From Cacajao melanocephalus (taxonomy: Eukaryota; Chordata; Mammalia; Primates; Pitheciidae), in assembly GCA_963573385.1 (NCBI GenBank), contig CAUYLG010059162.1, positions 1 through 64,000 on the forward strand: a stretch of DNA of 64,000 nt, given 5' to 3'. Position numbers and translations under genes: made by a program. Positions within the stretch are counted from its first letter, which is position 1. Each line of letters begins with the position of its first letter. The notes beneath the pieces are model-generated. The model was not told where the DNA came from. It searched no databases and saw only the letters and a program-made list of their open reading frames with translations. Shown here one piece after another: positions 11,881 to 28,692 of the stretch.

Positions 11881-13480
11881 AGCAGTTTTCAAACTGGGAC
11901 CTGCAAAGCACCAGTTTTCTAGCATTGAAGTGGGCAGGGCCACAGGCCAAATGTACCAAAGCCTCTGGTCAGCAGCTCAGTACCCATTTCTCCACAGAAT
12001 GTTCTGCCATTATAACCATAGCACTGAGGACAGCATTCAGTATATAATAGGTCGTCAGTTAAAAAGTGAGGGATGAAGGAATCAAGCAGATGGCACCTCA
12101 TCACTGACTTTAAGCTGGCTCTCATTCATGGTGCCTCATTTCCTTATATGCCTAGCAATGTTTTTGTCATCAGCATATCCCCAGCTCTTCATCAGTGGGT
12201 GGAGGGTAGCATTCTTCCTGAGGGGATTTGCATTTATTTCTGCTGAGCATCCCTGGGCACATCCCTGGGCTCTTCCGACTCAGAAGCATTTAGATTTGTT
12301 TTTCAGCTTGGGGTTTTTCCAGACCATGCAGATAGCATAAATTCAAATCCCAAGCCGAATGGTCTCAAAAGAGACTTTTTCTTTTTTAACTCCATTTGAT
12401 GATGGATGTTTTTGTTTTGTTTTCCAGCCTGGTCTCTGTCTGGCCTGAATAAGTCCCAGGCCCCGGCCTTCAGTGCTTACTTCCCACTCCAGCTTTAGAC
12501 CTTCTTTAGTGTTTCTGTCTCAGAAACACTCACTCCTCTTTCTCTTTTCCCCTCCACCTATGGATTTCTCTCACTTTCTTGTGATAAATATTTTTAAAGG
12601 ATGTTTGCTGTATCTTTTGCAGTATTTCTAAGTGCTTATAGCAGGAGAGGTTTCCAGAATATATGGTCAGCCTCATTTACAGGAGGGGTCCATAATCTAC
12701 CACTTTTAACCTCAGATGTGGTTTAGAAATCATTCCCTGAAGTAAGTGAGCACAGAAACCACAGAAGCCATCAAAGGAGGGGAGGACACCTCAGAGAACT
12801 CCCAGAGAGGGTGAAGAGAAACACAAGAGAGAGGCCGAAGCCGGCTGCGGTGGAGGTGGAGCCTGATGTGCAAGGAGCAGACTGCTGACGTAGAAGGCTG
12901 GAAGCAGTTCATTTCCTACTGAAAGGAGACCAACTTGCACTTCAGTAATTAGTTCTGAAGGATGACTGGTAGGTAAATGGACATAATGATTACATTTACT
13001 GGTACTTCCACCAATAAAGAGGATAGTTTAAGAATATAGTAGTATCACTTGCATATATAACTGTATAAAGATAAGCACACAGATCCAAAGTCAAATAAAA
13101 TTCAGGCAAGAAATAGCACAAAAGAAATCCCAAGTACAAGGAAATAAGATGAATGAAGGGGACATTGTGCTCTGCTTGCTGTAAAGTGGTAAGGTTCAGA
13201 GCACAAGCCAAAACCTTATGTTTTACACAAGAATTTTGTTATACGGAGTAGAAAATAAGTGAACTACCACCAAGGGCTTCGAAACATTTATTATTCTGAT
13301 TCAATTATTGTTGAATGTAACTAAACATAGTGCTTCAAAATTTCTGAAAATGATTTTCTTTTATTGTAACAACGATTTATGGAAGATACTAATAGCTGTA
13401 AGTTGGCAAAATGAGGCCAAAAGAAACCATGTAAGCCATGGTGGCACCACTGTATCTAAGCTCTTACAGATGCACATCTT
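11881..13480. other. Unique DNA, nothing assigned
   Basis: About 1.6 kb with no Alu or L1 recognised. The short open frames here look like chance. Confidence 0.4.
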
Positions 13481-13490
13481 TATAGATTTT

Positions 13491-13776
13491 TTTGTCTTCT
13501 TTTTGAGACAGTCTTACTCTGTCACCCAAGGCTGGAGTGCAGTGTTGGGATCTTGGCTCACTGAAACCTCTGCCTCCTGGATTCAAGTGATTCCCCAGCC
13601 TCCTGAAGAGCTGGGACTACAGGCATGTGCCACCATGCCCGACTAATTTTTGTATTTTTAGAGGCAGCGTTTCAACACAGTGGCCAGGCTGGCCTCGAAC
13701 TCCTGACCTCAAGTGACCCGCCTGCCCCAGACTCCTGAAGTGCTGGGATTACAGGTGTGAGCCACCACACCTGGCC
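13491..13776 (-). mobile_element. Alu, minus, with perfect TSD
   Basis: Full-length antisense Alu flanked by the 10-base duplication TATAGATTTT at 13,481-13,490 and 13,777-13,786. Confidence 0.98.
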
Positions 13777-13786
13777 TATAGATTTT

Positions 13787-15475
13787 CATGTAATATAGTG
13801 TTCTGTATATGAAATAATTAAAATAATTCTAGACAGAGAAAGGGTTAATATGAGATAGGGTTCATCAAGAAAGCATCTGTGTTTCTGGAAGATCCAGATG
13901 CCTGCTTCACACAGCTGTTATTACAATAACACTAACAAGAATAAAAAGTGTACGGGAAAATTCAGTTGATTCTTGACTAATACCATGCCTGATAGGTGCA
14001 CAAATATAACATGAGAAAATTAACTGGAGGATTTAAGTCTTGTAGCCATTCTTCCCAGAAAATAGCATTACCTCAAATCAAAAAGTAGACACCAAGTAGA
14101 AGGAAAAAAGATAATGATCTAAATGTGCCCTTAACCCACATTTCAGTCAAAGGTTATAATCATAGCTGGACATAATGAACATTAGTTTGGGGTTCAGCAA
14201 TGATTTATACCACCTAGTTCTTAGAGGGAATTCATATTCACTTATCAAAAGCTTACCTTCTAGAAAGAACAAATCAGTTCTATTTCTTTCAAGTTCTTAT
14301 ACCACAATCTTAAGATCTTAACAAAATAGTATTTGTGCATCCAAGCATGGAGATACTCAGCTTGACCCAGGACTAAACAAGAAAGAAAAATCAACTGGGG
14401 TTATCAGGAAAAGGTTATACAACCAAAAAGCATAAATTCAAAGGAAGTACTTAATGTATCATGAACATGCACTGTTGTTTAAAGAATCCATTAGAAACAG
14501 GACTCTTTCCAAGAAGAATGTAAAGCACCTAATTAAAAGTACATACCAAATAAGATTGTTTAAAATAACTTTTGAAAGGAAAAATAGAGTTAAGAAAAAG
14601 AAGACAGCAACAACGTTAACGCTAAGCATAAAAATTTTGGCCCTAAGTATGCTCTTGATCAGGGCAAAGAGAGACTCAGGATGGCTTACACAAATCTTAA
14701 CAGAAGTGAAGAAACTGTCTAGTTAGCCAGGAAAGATGGTTTTCCCAGTATTAAATTTTGAAGAAATGTCAGCAATGAAGCACTACAGAAGAGTCATCAG
14801 ATGGTGAAAGGGAAAAAGACAATAATCTCACACAAATGTAAAAACAGGGTTTACAATTATTTCCTATAGCAAACACAAATAAAAGCTTAACATTAATGGG
14901 TAACTCAGTAAAAGCAATGTTTTACGGGCTAGGTAATGGGGTCCAAAACATGCTATGAACAAAATAGACAAGAGCACCTGTCCTTCCCCTTCTCCCTAAA
15001 AATCATGACTCTTAATGAGACCAGCTAACAAGCTAAGGGTTGGTTCTAAGACTCTGCACTGTATTTCCCCGCCTCCCTGCTTTGCTGTGAAATACGACCA
15101 CCTGCCTCTGTCACCCCTTCAGGCTAATGGAAGGATAAAAACCAGAATGGGAATGCCTCACTATACTTAGGCCAGTTCTGTAAATAAAAAAAAATTAAGG
15201 CAGGAATCTCAAACTAGGTATCTCTCTGAATTCCAGTAAAATGCACGGAAACAAATGAGATGTGCCTTCTTTCTCCTTCTTTTTTAAATATCCTTCCCAT
15301 AACACCCACTAAGTGAGGTGGTTCACCATGGCCCCACGTCATAATCCATTTACCCCAGTCATTTGCCCAAAGAAATGGAACTGCAAAAGCTACAGAGGAG
15401 CTATTATTTCTCAGATTTAATGTAAAGTATCGGCTACTCATTTCTTTTTAAATATTTTTTAAAATAAAGACCAAC
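13787..15475. other. Alu-free, AT-rich unique DNA
   Basis: No recognised repeat. A 90-codon frame at 14,454-14,726 (plus) is Lys-rich, has no recognised domain, and is probably chance in A-rich DNA. Confidence 0.4.
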
Positions 15476-15570
15476 TAAATTTATTTATCCATCCATCTGT
15501 CCATTTATTCATTCACTGTTTAAACACTTGAGTGCCTAACATCCCAGGCACTGTGCTAAGCAGAATAAAA
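15476..15570 (-). mobile_element. LINE-2 3'-end fragment, minus
   Basis: 'ccatttattcattcactgtt' followed by 'cccaggcactgtgctaagc' is the usual antisense L2/MIR 3'-end arrangement. Confidence 0.65.
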
Positions 15571-16100
15571 CAGCCTTAACTTTCTAATTTAGACGACAAA
15601 TTACAGCATTTCTCTCTCCCAACTTAAACAGTTAGAAGAGCGCACCTTTCAAAGACCATTAGAATGTGAGACTGTCTCCTGCTTGGGACCTCAAACACAA
15701 AATCGTATTTTCAATTAATCACCCAACTATCGCCACTCCATACGGAGAGTCAGCCTCGCAGATCTGTCTCGGCCACCAGCAGTTAGACAGCTGCACAGGC
15801 ACTGGCACAGGGCCTTATGTAAGTGGAGATCACACTGTGCAGGGACGCCTCCTGACCAGTTTCTCCTTTGGCATGAAGCACTTCTTAATTTCACTGAAGA
15901 ATTTCCGTAATATACCAATTTTCACAACAAAAATAAAATCTATATTCAGGTAGCCACTTGTTCCAAAACACTAATAAAACAGAGTCCTGGTAAAGAAAAA
16001 TGAAGAAAAGATGACTTTAAATAACCACGGAGGAAAAGGTAATAAATGATCAGCTGAAATATCAAAACTAAAAAGGCAACTTTAAAAAAAAGATAAATTG
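15571..16100. other. Unique DNA with weak exon-like stretch
   Basis: On the minus strand near 15,835-15,908, an acceptor-like GGAAATTCTTCAG precedes a short frame (SEIKKCFMPKEKLVRRRPCTV, then stop). Too short to call as an exon. Confidence 0.2.
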
Positions 16101-17800
<1,700 letters not shown>

Positions 17801-18500
17801 GATCTAAAAATATGTATTGAAAATTAAGCTTTTCAATCAATTTAATCAATATGAGCATACAGATAATAGTTTAGTTACAACAATAAAAACATCTTTTGGA
17901 AAGTGCTGGGATCACTTTACATTTAAAGCATATGGCCCAAGAAAACCCCAGTATTTTCTTCTACATTTCCCCTCTAAACACTCCAAAATGCACTGTATTA
18001 AAACAACTGTATGGAATGATACAGTGCTAGACTTGTTCTTTGTGAAGCTGTATTGTCACTACAGCTCACTGTACCAAACAGTACAGGCCGGACATTTTTG
18101 CAGTCTCAAAGGAGCTATGAAAACACAGACCCTACACTTCCCCTGATACTTCATCTAACACAAACAGAGGGCAGTCTACTTGATTGACATGCAACAGATT
18201 TAAGATCCTTTGAAGCTCAGTTACTCCATGCCCATGATGATGAATTTAGCAGAAGAGGAAGGGAGTCCACATTCACCTCCACCTATGCTGAGAACCCAAC
18301 AAACGCTTGAGCCTAGACTCTGGTTTAAAGAACACAGCAGCAAAAGAAGTCAAGAGAATTCCAGGGATGACGTGATGGGAGTTGATATGATGCTCTCTGA
18401 GTGAAGGAAACAGAGTTGTCTCAAGCCAAGCTTGTGATGGCCCAGAAAGACCACAAAAGTTACTGCTCCAGGAAAAGAAAAGAAGGGGTAGCTTTGGTAC
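17801..18500 (-). other. Repeat-free block, possible minus-strand 3' UTR
   Basis: Read on the minus strand, this follows the exon-like stretch at 18,501-18,605. The open frame there would continue to a TAA at 18,460 if the donor is not used, leaving this block as a 3' UTR. I see no clear AATAAA at its end, so the reading is tentative. Confidence 0.2.
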
Positions 18501-18605
18501 CTGAGTCTGTTGCAGAAAGTTGTTTCAGGATGTCTTCATCACTGAAGGACACCATCTCAAGAAGTCCCCGAATTAAGATCTGTTCTTTAAGGTGCAGGGT
18601 GACAG
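18501..18605 (-). CDS. Candidate internal coding exon, gene unknown
   Basis: On the minus strand, TTTTGGCTTTCGTATGGCAG forms an acceptor ending at 18,606. A 105-base block follows, then the donor CTCAG|GTACC at 18,501/18,500. The block is a multiple of three, is open in one frame, and reads as a well-mixed peptide containing VTLHLKEQILIRGLLEMVSF and SDEDILKQLSATDS. That is typical of a real coding exon rather than intron noise. Both borders split a codon after its first base, so skipping would keep frame. An in-frame ATG at the acceptor (18,608-18,610) also allows an alternative first-exon reading. It lies on the same strand as the CpG-island donor at 56,786. I do not recognise the protein. 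A plus-strand frame of 85 codons overlaps it and looks less protein-like. Confidence 0.4.
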
Positions 18606-19434
<829 letters not shown>

Positions 19435-19601
19435 CTATTTCCATAATACCTTGGTATTATTAACAAATACTCTATATATTTATGCAATATACATTTATGT
19501 AAATATACTGCTTGCATAACACCTTGGTAGGTCTGCAGAGAACACAGTGCTGCTTTGCACCCACCACTTCCTGATTATTCTGAGTTTAAAGAGCACGCTC
19601 A

Positions 19602-19921
19602 TAGCCGGGCCCGGTGCCTCACGCCTGTAATGCCAGCACTTTGGGAGCCCAAGGCAGGTGGATCATGAGGTCAGGAGTTTGAGATCAGCCTAATCAACAT
19701 GGTGAAACCCCATCTCTACTAAAAATTAAAAAAAAAAAAATTAGCCAGGCATGGTGGTAGTGCATGCCTGTAATCCCAGCTACTCAGGAGGCTGAGGCAG
19801 GAGAATCGCATGAACCTAGGAGGCAGAGGTTGCTGTGATCTGAGATTGTGCCATTGCACTCCAGCCTGGGCAACAGAGTGCAATTCCGTCTCAAAAAAAA
19901 AAAAAAGAGAGAGAGAGAGAG
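19602..19921 (+). mobile_element. Alu, plus, with GA tail
   Basis: Full-length Alu (AGCCGGGCCCGGTGCCTCAC). Its poly-A tail ends in a short (GA)n run. Confidence 0.96.
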
Positions 19922-20099
19922 TGCTAGGCAAAGGGACCCTGTGACACAAGGGTGTCAAGCTGGGACCATCTATATTGACCTACTGTCACCTACATTAAGT
20001 TATGAACTCAGGACCACAGAACAGTTGAAGCAGTTCTGAGAGTCATGTTTACCTTTCCATTGTCAACTAAGAACATGTTTTTGTTGCTTTAGAAGAAAG

Positions 20100-20306
20100 G
20101 GGAGTTTGTGACCAGTGTGAGACTCCATGTCTACTATAAATAAAATTAACCAGGGCATGGTTGCGCACCTGTAGTCCCAGTTACTTAGGAGGCCGAAACG
20201 GGAGGATGACTTGAGCCCAGGAGTTTGAGGCTGCAGTGAGCTATGATCATGTCACTACACTCCAGCTTGGGTGACAGAGCAAAACTGAAGAAGAAAGAGA
20301 AAAAGA
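20100..20306 (+). mobile_element. Alu, plus, 5' truncated
   Basis: Begins in the left arm (TGTGACCAGTGTGAGACTCC), keeps the right arm and ends in an AAG-rich tail that abuts the next Alu. Confidence 0.9.
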
Positions 20307-20307
20307 G

Positions 20308-20623
<316 letters not shown>

Positions 20624-20870
20624 GAAAAAGACGAAAGAAGAAAAAAGAAGAAGAGGAGGAGGAGGAGGAGGAATAACAGGAAGAAGAGGAATAGAAAGAG
20701 AAAGAGGAAAAAGAAGAGGAAGAAGAAGAAAAAGGAAGAGGAAGAAGCAGCTGAAGCAGCAGAAGTAGTAATAGTAGCAGTAGTAGCAGTAGTAGCAGTA
20801 GTAGCAGTAGTAGCAGTAGTAGTAGAAGCAGCAGTAGCAGCAGCAAGCAGAAAGCAGAAAGCAGTCTCCC
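20624..20870. repeat. Alu-tail-derived GAA/GGA to (GTAGCA)n array
   Basis: Ordered decay of an Alu tail: an A run, then AAG/GAA units, a (GGA) block near 20,652-20,671, more GAA/AGA, then from about 20,760 an imperfect hexamer array of AGTAGC units ending in AGCAGC. Long poly-Leu, poly-Tyr/Cys or Arg/Lys frames across it are artefacts. Confidence 0.97.
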
Positions 20871-20871
20871 A

Positions 20872-22139
<1,268 letters not shown>

Positions 22140-22533
22140 TCCTTCTTCACTGATCAAGCTCTAGCCCTCAGGGAGCTTATTACAGTCTAATGGAGAGAAC
22201 AACAAAATGGAAAAGATAAATAAAAGGCTAACAAGAGGCAGGAAAGACTCTGGCATGTATTAGGATACAGAAAAGACCAGGAGGTTTGGGGTTTGCTTAG
22301 GAGAGGCCTGTGGGTGACAGAAAGGGGCTTATATTTTATTCAGAGTGCAGTGGGAAGCCACTGGAAGGTTTAAATGAAATGTTCCGGTTTTAATTTCAGG
22401 ATCAATATTGCTGTGTGTGGAAAGCAGAAAGCACAATAGGCAGGAGGCTGCTGCAGTGATCCGGGACAGCTGATGGTGGCCAGCACTAAGACGCTCACTA
22501 GACAGCGGGAGGAGAGAGCAGCTGCGAGGCAGG
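22140..22533 (-). mobile_element. LINE-2 relic, minus
   Basis: 'ctcagggagcttattacagt', CAGTGGGAAGCCACTGGAAG and 'gctgcagtgatccgggacag' occur in the order of antisense L2 or a related old mammalian repeat. Confidence 0.6.
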
Positions 22534-22662
<129 letters not shown>

Positions 22663-23652
22663 ACTACCTCACTTCAAATGCTGGTCTGTCTACTTCCTGC
22701 ATTAGAGCTGTGTTACTCAACTACTCAAGGTCTCAGCCTCTCCAGCTGTAAAATGGAGGTATGACAAAACCTATCTCAGGCAGCTGAGAAGGGATTTCAA
22801 TGAATTAACTGTAACCTTTCTACAGGAGCTCTCTGACAGTTTCCTCTTCCCTTGTGATTCTGTCTCCTCTGCTTGTTCCTCTGCCTTGGCTGGCTTGGGA
22901 TGCTGGGGTTCCACAGCGTTCACCACGGGATTCTCTTCTGCATCTCCAGCCTCTCCCTCATTCAGCTCACGTTAGGCATAATTAAGTACTAAACAAATAT
23001 GAGCTATTAATACCATTATCTTGTATTGAACAACAATTCTTGGCTAGTAATAAGATCAAAGACATGGGGGCAGAAGGGTGGAAGACAGAAAATAATAAAA
23101 GGAATCTGACGATAAAAACATTGGTGACCACTGGTAATTCCTAACTGAAAAATTCCACTTCTATATGCTTGAAATGCACCTGCTGCCACATCACATGGTC
23201 CTCGGCACCTTGAATTAAAACCTAGTGGATAAGGCTTTCTCCCCTACTTGTCACCTCCCCAAGGACAGTAACCAAATTTGACTTGGTGACAGCATATGCT
23301 CAGCAATTGCAGAACCACTCCCTGGGTACTTAACCATCGTCCCCCTTCTCCTAAATTCACTCATATATTTCTAATTTAGAAATTAAAGGTTCTAAAATTT
23401 TTTTCTGCAAATACTTTTAAAGCCTTCACTGCACATGTGCCCCAGTGAGTCCTTTCAACGACTTACCCCATCCTTTGTCTCACTTGAAGCAAATTCTACA
23501 GATTTTCAAATATAGCATTTCAATGTCTCCCCCAAAACATTTATTCTCAGTGCTTTCCAATTTTAAAATGCAAATTCTTAGAACATTTTATTCTACTTTA
23601 GGAGGAAAGTTACAACTGAATCAAAGCTACCCTTTCAAAATTTCTAATACGG
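22663..23652. other. Unique DNA
   Basis: About 1 kb, no recognised gene or repeat apart from short MIR-like runs near 22,700-22,820 (CAGCCTCTCCAGCTGTAAAA). Confidence 0.4.
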
Positions 23653-23930
23653 GGCCAGGTGCAGTGGCTCATACCTGTAATCCCAGCACTTTGGGAGTCC
23701 AAGGCAGGAGGATGGCTTGAGCCCAGGAGTTTGGGAAACAGAGTGAGACCCCCATCTCTATAAAAATATTTTTTTAAAAATCACCAAATGTGGTGGCACA
23801 CCTGTAGTCCCAGCTACTCAGAGATACTCCTGAGCCCAGGAGTTCGAGGCTGCAGCAAGCTATGATAGCACCACTGCACTCGGTGGCAGAGCAAGACCCT
23901 ATCTCCAAAAACAAACAAACAAAAAATTCT
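23653..23930 (+). mobile_element. Alu, plus, internally deleted
   Basis: Starts GGGCCAGGTGCAGTGGCTCA. The left arm lacks part of its second half and the tail ends (CAAA)n. Approximate flanking repeats TTCTAATA and TTCTAAAA. Confidence 0.92.
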
Positions 23931-24191
23931 AAAATGGAAAAAAAATATTCTCTGAGCTACAAGAGACAAAGCCTGTGAGGGTTAGATGTCTTCTTGCCCT
24001 TCCTCCTTATCGAGTCATGACACAAGTTGAGGAAGCTGGACCAAAATAGGTGCCCACCTAACTTGGTCTTTAAATGCTTTCTTCATTACCACATGAGAAG
24101 CAACAACTGATAATGAAACAAATAAATAAAACAGGACAGAGCAGAGACTGGCATAAAACTGTTTATATTAAATAAGTTAATTACAGCATCT

Positions 24192-25395
<1,204 letters not shown>

Positions 25396-25411
25396 AGAAT
25401 TAGCATATATT

Positions 25412-25548
25412 TTTAACTTAGAACTTCTATTGTAAAATCTATGGGAATCAAAGTATGGATGAACAGAGGGTCTCGGTCAATTGGTCGCATTTCACCCGCT
25501 GAAAGCAGCCAACAGCTATCCCTAGCCCACTTAAAAAAAAAAAAAAAA
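25412..25548 (+). pseudogene. Short polyadenylated retrocopy, parent RNA unknown
   Basis: About 120 bases of non-repeat sequence followed by a 16-base A run, flanked by the perfect 16-base direct repeat AGAATTAGCATATATT (25,396-25,411 and 25,548-25,563; the first A of the downstream copy may belong to the tail). This is the signature of L1-mediated retrotransposition of a polyadenylated RNA. No AATAAA precedes the tail and no Alu, L1 or common small-RNA sequence is recognisable. It may be a 5'-truncated mRNA fragment or a small non-coding RNA. The insert reads TATGGGAATCAAAGTATGG in its middle and ends CTAGCCCACTT before the tail. Confidence 0.75.
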
Positions 25549-25563
25549 GAATTAGCATATATT

Positions 25564-25725
25564 GAATAGATATTAATGCGCTATATTTGACACTTGCTAT
25601 TTAACTTTAAAACAATTAGCCTTTTCAAAAACTCAAGTGTTTTTGTTTTAACTAGCTCTAGAAGCAGTAAAACAGGCTTAAGGAACACAGAATAAAGGGA
25701 ACAACCCTGTAAAGACCTTGAAGGC
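25564..25725. other. Unique spacer
   Basis: AT-rich, nothing recognised. Confidence 0.4.
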
Positions 25726-25915
25726 AGCACAGTGACAGCAGCTTGGCAGCCAGGCTGCTGGGCACGGGGCCAGGCTCTCCCACAACCTAACTGGGTGACC
25801 TCTCAAGTACCTTCATTTCCCAAGAAGTAGGAATGTTGGCAAGATTAAATAAACATAGGTAAAGTACTTAATTACCTGCCCACATAGTAAAGTGCTCAAT
25901 AAATGTTGAGCATTG
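25726..25915 (+). mobile_element. MIR, plus
   Basis: 'cctaactgggtgacctctca', 'ccttcatttcccaagaagta' and AGTGCTCAATAAATGTTGAG follow the sense MIR order to its 3' end. Confidence 0.85.
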
Positions 25916-26225
25916 CTTTTGCAATTTTATTTATATTTTACCCATTAAGCAATTTGAAAAATCTGGAATAAAATAGATGATTAAAGAAATATGCAGAGAC
26001 AGTTATCGTTGATCCTGATTCCATTTGGAAATTAGGGACAAAGAGTCATGAAGAAAAAAATATTAAAATTATCTTTGATCAAAATTAAAGCCTATCAAAA
26101 TCTTCAAATGGCAACAATTCTCGCTGAATGGCCTTGGTATATGAATGCTCATGATTTCTCCATTACTAAGGAAAGGCCCACTTTGCATCTTACTCCATGT
26201 TCTCAATCTCCCAGTGAGACACAGT
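25916..26225. other. AT-rich unique DNA
   Basis: Nothing recognised. Confidence 0.4.
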
Positions 26226-26228
26226 AAA

Positions 26229-26400
26229 ATCCTTTTTTTTTTTTTTTTTTTTTAAACAAATGCTGAAACTAAAGTTCAAAGAGTTTAAGGTTATGAAAAG
26301 TCACCAGGCTATTAGTGACAGAGCTAAGATTTCATATCTGGCTCTAAGACTCATACTTTTTTCACCAAACTATGGTGCCAAAATTAACAACAGTAATTTC
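26229..26400 (-). mobile_element. MIR, antisense, preceded by poly-T
   Basis: A run of over 20 T (about 26,231-26,253) abuts an antisense MIR-like block (gctgaaactaaagttcaaag ... 'ctattagtgacagagctaag' ... 'ctctaagactcatacttttt'). No Alu or L1 body is attached to the T run. Confidence 0.7.
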
Positions 26401-26931
26401 CACTCCACAACACTGTTGCTTTGGAATAGGAAGAAAAAGTTGTGTAATTATCTGGTGAGAACAAAACAATGTATGAACCTAGGCCAACTCTGACTATTCT
26501 CAGACTCCAGAATTTCTAAAGGAAATAAGAAATGGCAAACCCAAATTTAATTTTAAAATGACAAGAGTCACAAATTTGGAAAAGCCTTCACAACGCTCTG
26601 GTCACTAAGCTTGGGTGTGGACATGGGTGACAAGCACTCTCCAGTTCTAGTTCACCTTTCCAGAAAGCAATTTGGCAATATGCAGAAAGTGACTACAGCC
26701 AACAGGGCTAGAGGCTGAAGTGAGGATTAAGCCAAAGATGCCCACCAAAAGTGCTACTCATATCATTCTAGAAATTACAAGCAGAGTATTACAACAGGAA
26801 AAAAAAGTTCTATAAAAATAGAGCCAAAAATCACCCTGATTTATAAGTATTATAATTTTCTATCTGGAAAACCCAACAGAATCAAATGAAATCAGAACAA
26901 TTAAGAGTTCAGTAAAATGAGAAAATGTAAT
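26401..26931. other. Unique DNA
   Basis: No gene seen. TTTCCAGAAAGCAATTTGGC near 26,658-26,677 hints at an L1M 3' relic. Confidence 0.35.
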
Positions 26932-27168
26932 TGCTATGGTCCAAATGTTGGTGTCCCCACAAAATTCCTATGTTGGAACTTAATGTAACAGTATTAAGAG
27001 GTGAGGCCTTCAGGAAGTGATTAAGCAAGCCCTCACCAGACAACAAACCCACTGGTGCCTTGGTCTTGGACTTCCCAGCTCCCAGAATTGTGAGCAATAC
27101 ATTTCTAATGTTTATAAATCACCCAGTCTAAGGTATTTTGTTATAGCAGCCAAACAGACTAAGACAAT
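26932..27168 (+). mobile_element. MaLR (MST/THE1-type) solo LTR, plus, internally deleted
   Basis: Begins TGCTATGGTCCAAATGTTGG and ends 'gcagccaaacagactaagac', the usual ends of an ERVL-MaLR LTR. The middle is shortened: the sequence jumps from GAAGTGATTAAGCAAGCCC to the distal 'ccttggtcttggacttccca'. This is an old retroviral-like LTR without any internal coding region. Confidence 0.85.
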
Positions 27169-27970
27169 AAATAGTACACAAAAGTAAATTCAGGATGATG
27201 AATGAGCCATGTGTTTACCTATTCCCTCTCCCAAAAATCCCATTAAAATGATCAAACAAATGTAAAAGTACAAGAAAATTTTTTTTAAAAATCTGTAGAA
27301 AACAGAGAGAGGTACCACTGATAAGCTCTTCTAAATTTCTAAAAGACATGGAAGAGAAGGGATTCGACTGACAGAAAAGCACCTAAGAGCCTTCATTCAG
27401 CCAGGCAAATGCAAGCACGCCACCCTCAACTGCAGGGCTTTAGGCAATGTCGGCCAACAAGCATGTGTCTATACCAGCCCAGTAAGGAAAATGGGAGTCT
27501 GACCTTGGCAGGCCTTCTAGAACCACATCCACACAGGAGCAAGAGAGAAAAGGGGAGCAACACTCCAGTTAACTTTAGACTGCCACACAACTTGCTAATT
27601 GGGAACCGGTATAAACTGTCCTGACAGAGCAGTGAAACTCCTAATGATTTGGAAGATTTACTGTGAGATGGCTGCTAACTGTACACAGAGGCCTAACAGA
27701 GCAGCAGAAGTGGGAGGGTCAGAAATCAAACTGAAAACCTTCTTCTGGAATCCTCCCAGGTCCTACCCTTTCTCAGTCTAACTACTGCATGAAAGGTGTG
27801 GACAGCCTCCTTTGGTTACTCTGTATGAACCCACAGTAGCTTCTTACATCAGTTAGTTGCTTTCATTTTCTGTTTGACATGCTGGCATATCAACTTCAAT
27901 ATTCTTTGAGGGCAAGAATTACATCTTCTAGTATGATTTATCTACTTGATGAGCTATTATAGTCTTTAAA
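27169..27970. other. Unique DNA with small L2-like patch
   Basis: Around 27,895-27,945 'ctttgagggcaagaattaca' resembles an L2 3' end. Otherwise unclassified. Confidence 0.4.
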
Positions 27971-27974
27971 AAGT

Positions 27975-28401
27975 TTAATTACCCAGTGTCCATCAACAGA
28001 TAAATGGGTTTCAGCACTGTCCTGGATTATAATAGAAAGAAAAAAAAAACAGATGAATGGATAAACAAAATGTTTATCTACACACAATGAAATATCATTC
28101 AGCCTTGAAAGGAAAGGAAATTCTGACACATGCTACAACACGGATGAACCTTCAGAACATCATGCTAAGTGAAATAAGCCAGATACAAAAGGACAAATAT
28201 TTTATGATTCCATTAATATGAGGTATCTTCAAATTTATAGACAGAAATAGAATGGTGGTTATCAGAGGCTGAGGAAGGGGTAATACAGAAGTGTTTAATG
28301 GGCACAGAGTTTCAGTTTGGGAAGATGAACAAAAGTTCTGGAGATGGATGGTGATGATGGCTGCACACCAACATGAACATACTTAATGCCACTGAATTAT
28401 A
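27975..28401 (+). mobile_element. L1M 3' end, plus (first part)
   Basis: Typical L1M 3' sequence: 'gtgtccatcaacagataaat', GGATGAACCTTCAGAACATC, 'ctaagtgaaataagccagat', 'gaatggtggttatcagaggc', 'gatggctgcacaccaacatg'. It is interrupted at 28,402 by a MER2 and resumes after it. Confidence 0.93.
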
Positions 28402-28664
28402 CAGTGGTCCCTCAATACCAGTGGGGGTTGTTTCCAAGACCTACGTGATAGAAATCCTTAAATGCTCAAGTCTCTCATATAAAATGGCATATTATTTGCA
28501 TATAATCTATACACATCCCTCATATACATCATCTCTAGATTACTTATATTACCTAATACAATGTAAATGCTATTGTTCTACTATATTTTTGTTGTTGTTG
28601 TTTTTCCTCTGAATGTTTTCAGTCTTCACAGGCAGGACTTGTGGATATGCAGAGCCAGCTGTAT
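28402..28664 (+). mobile_element. MER2 (TcMar-Tigger) inserted in L1M
   Basis: Starts CAGTGGTCCCTCAATACC and ends near CAGAGCCAGCTG, with TA at each edge as expected of Tigger insertions. The interior 'atctctagattacttatatt' and 'acctaatacaatgtaaatgc' are characteristic. Shortened and non-coding. Confidence 0.9.
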
Positions 28665-28692
28665 ACTTTAAAATGGTTATGATACATTTTAG
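28665..28692 (+). mobile_element. L1M 3' end, middle remnant
   Basis: ACTTTAAAATGGTTATGATA continues the L1M 3' UTR interrupted by MER2, before the Alu. Confidence 0.8.

Noticed and set aside
17817..18146. 109-codon plus-strand frame
   Set aside because: Not protein-like and without promoter or splice context. The minus-strand reading next to it is more plausible.
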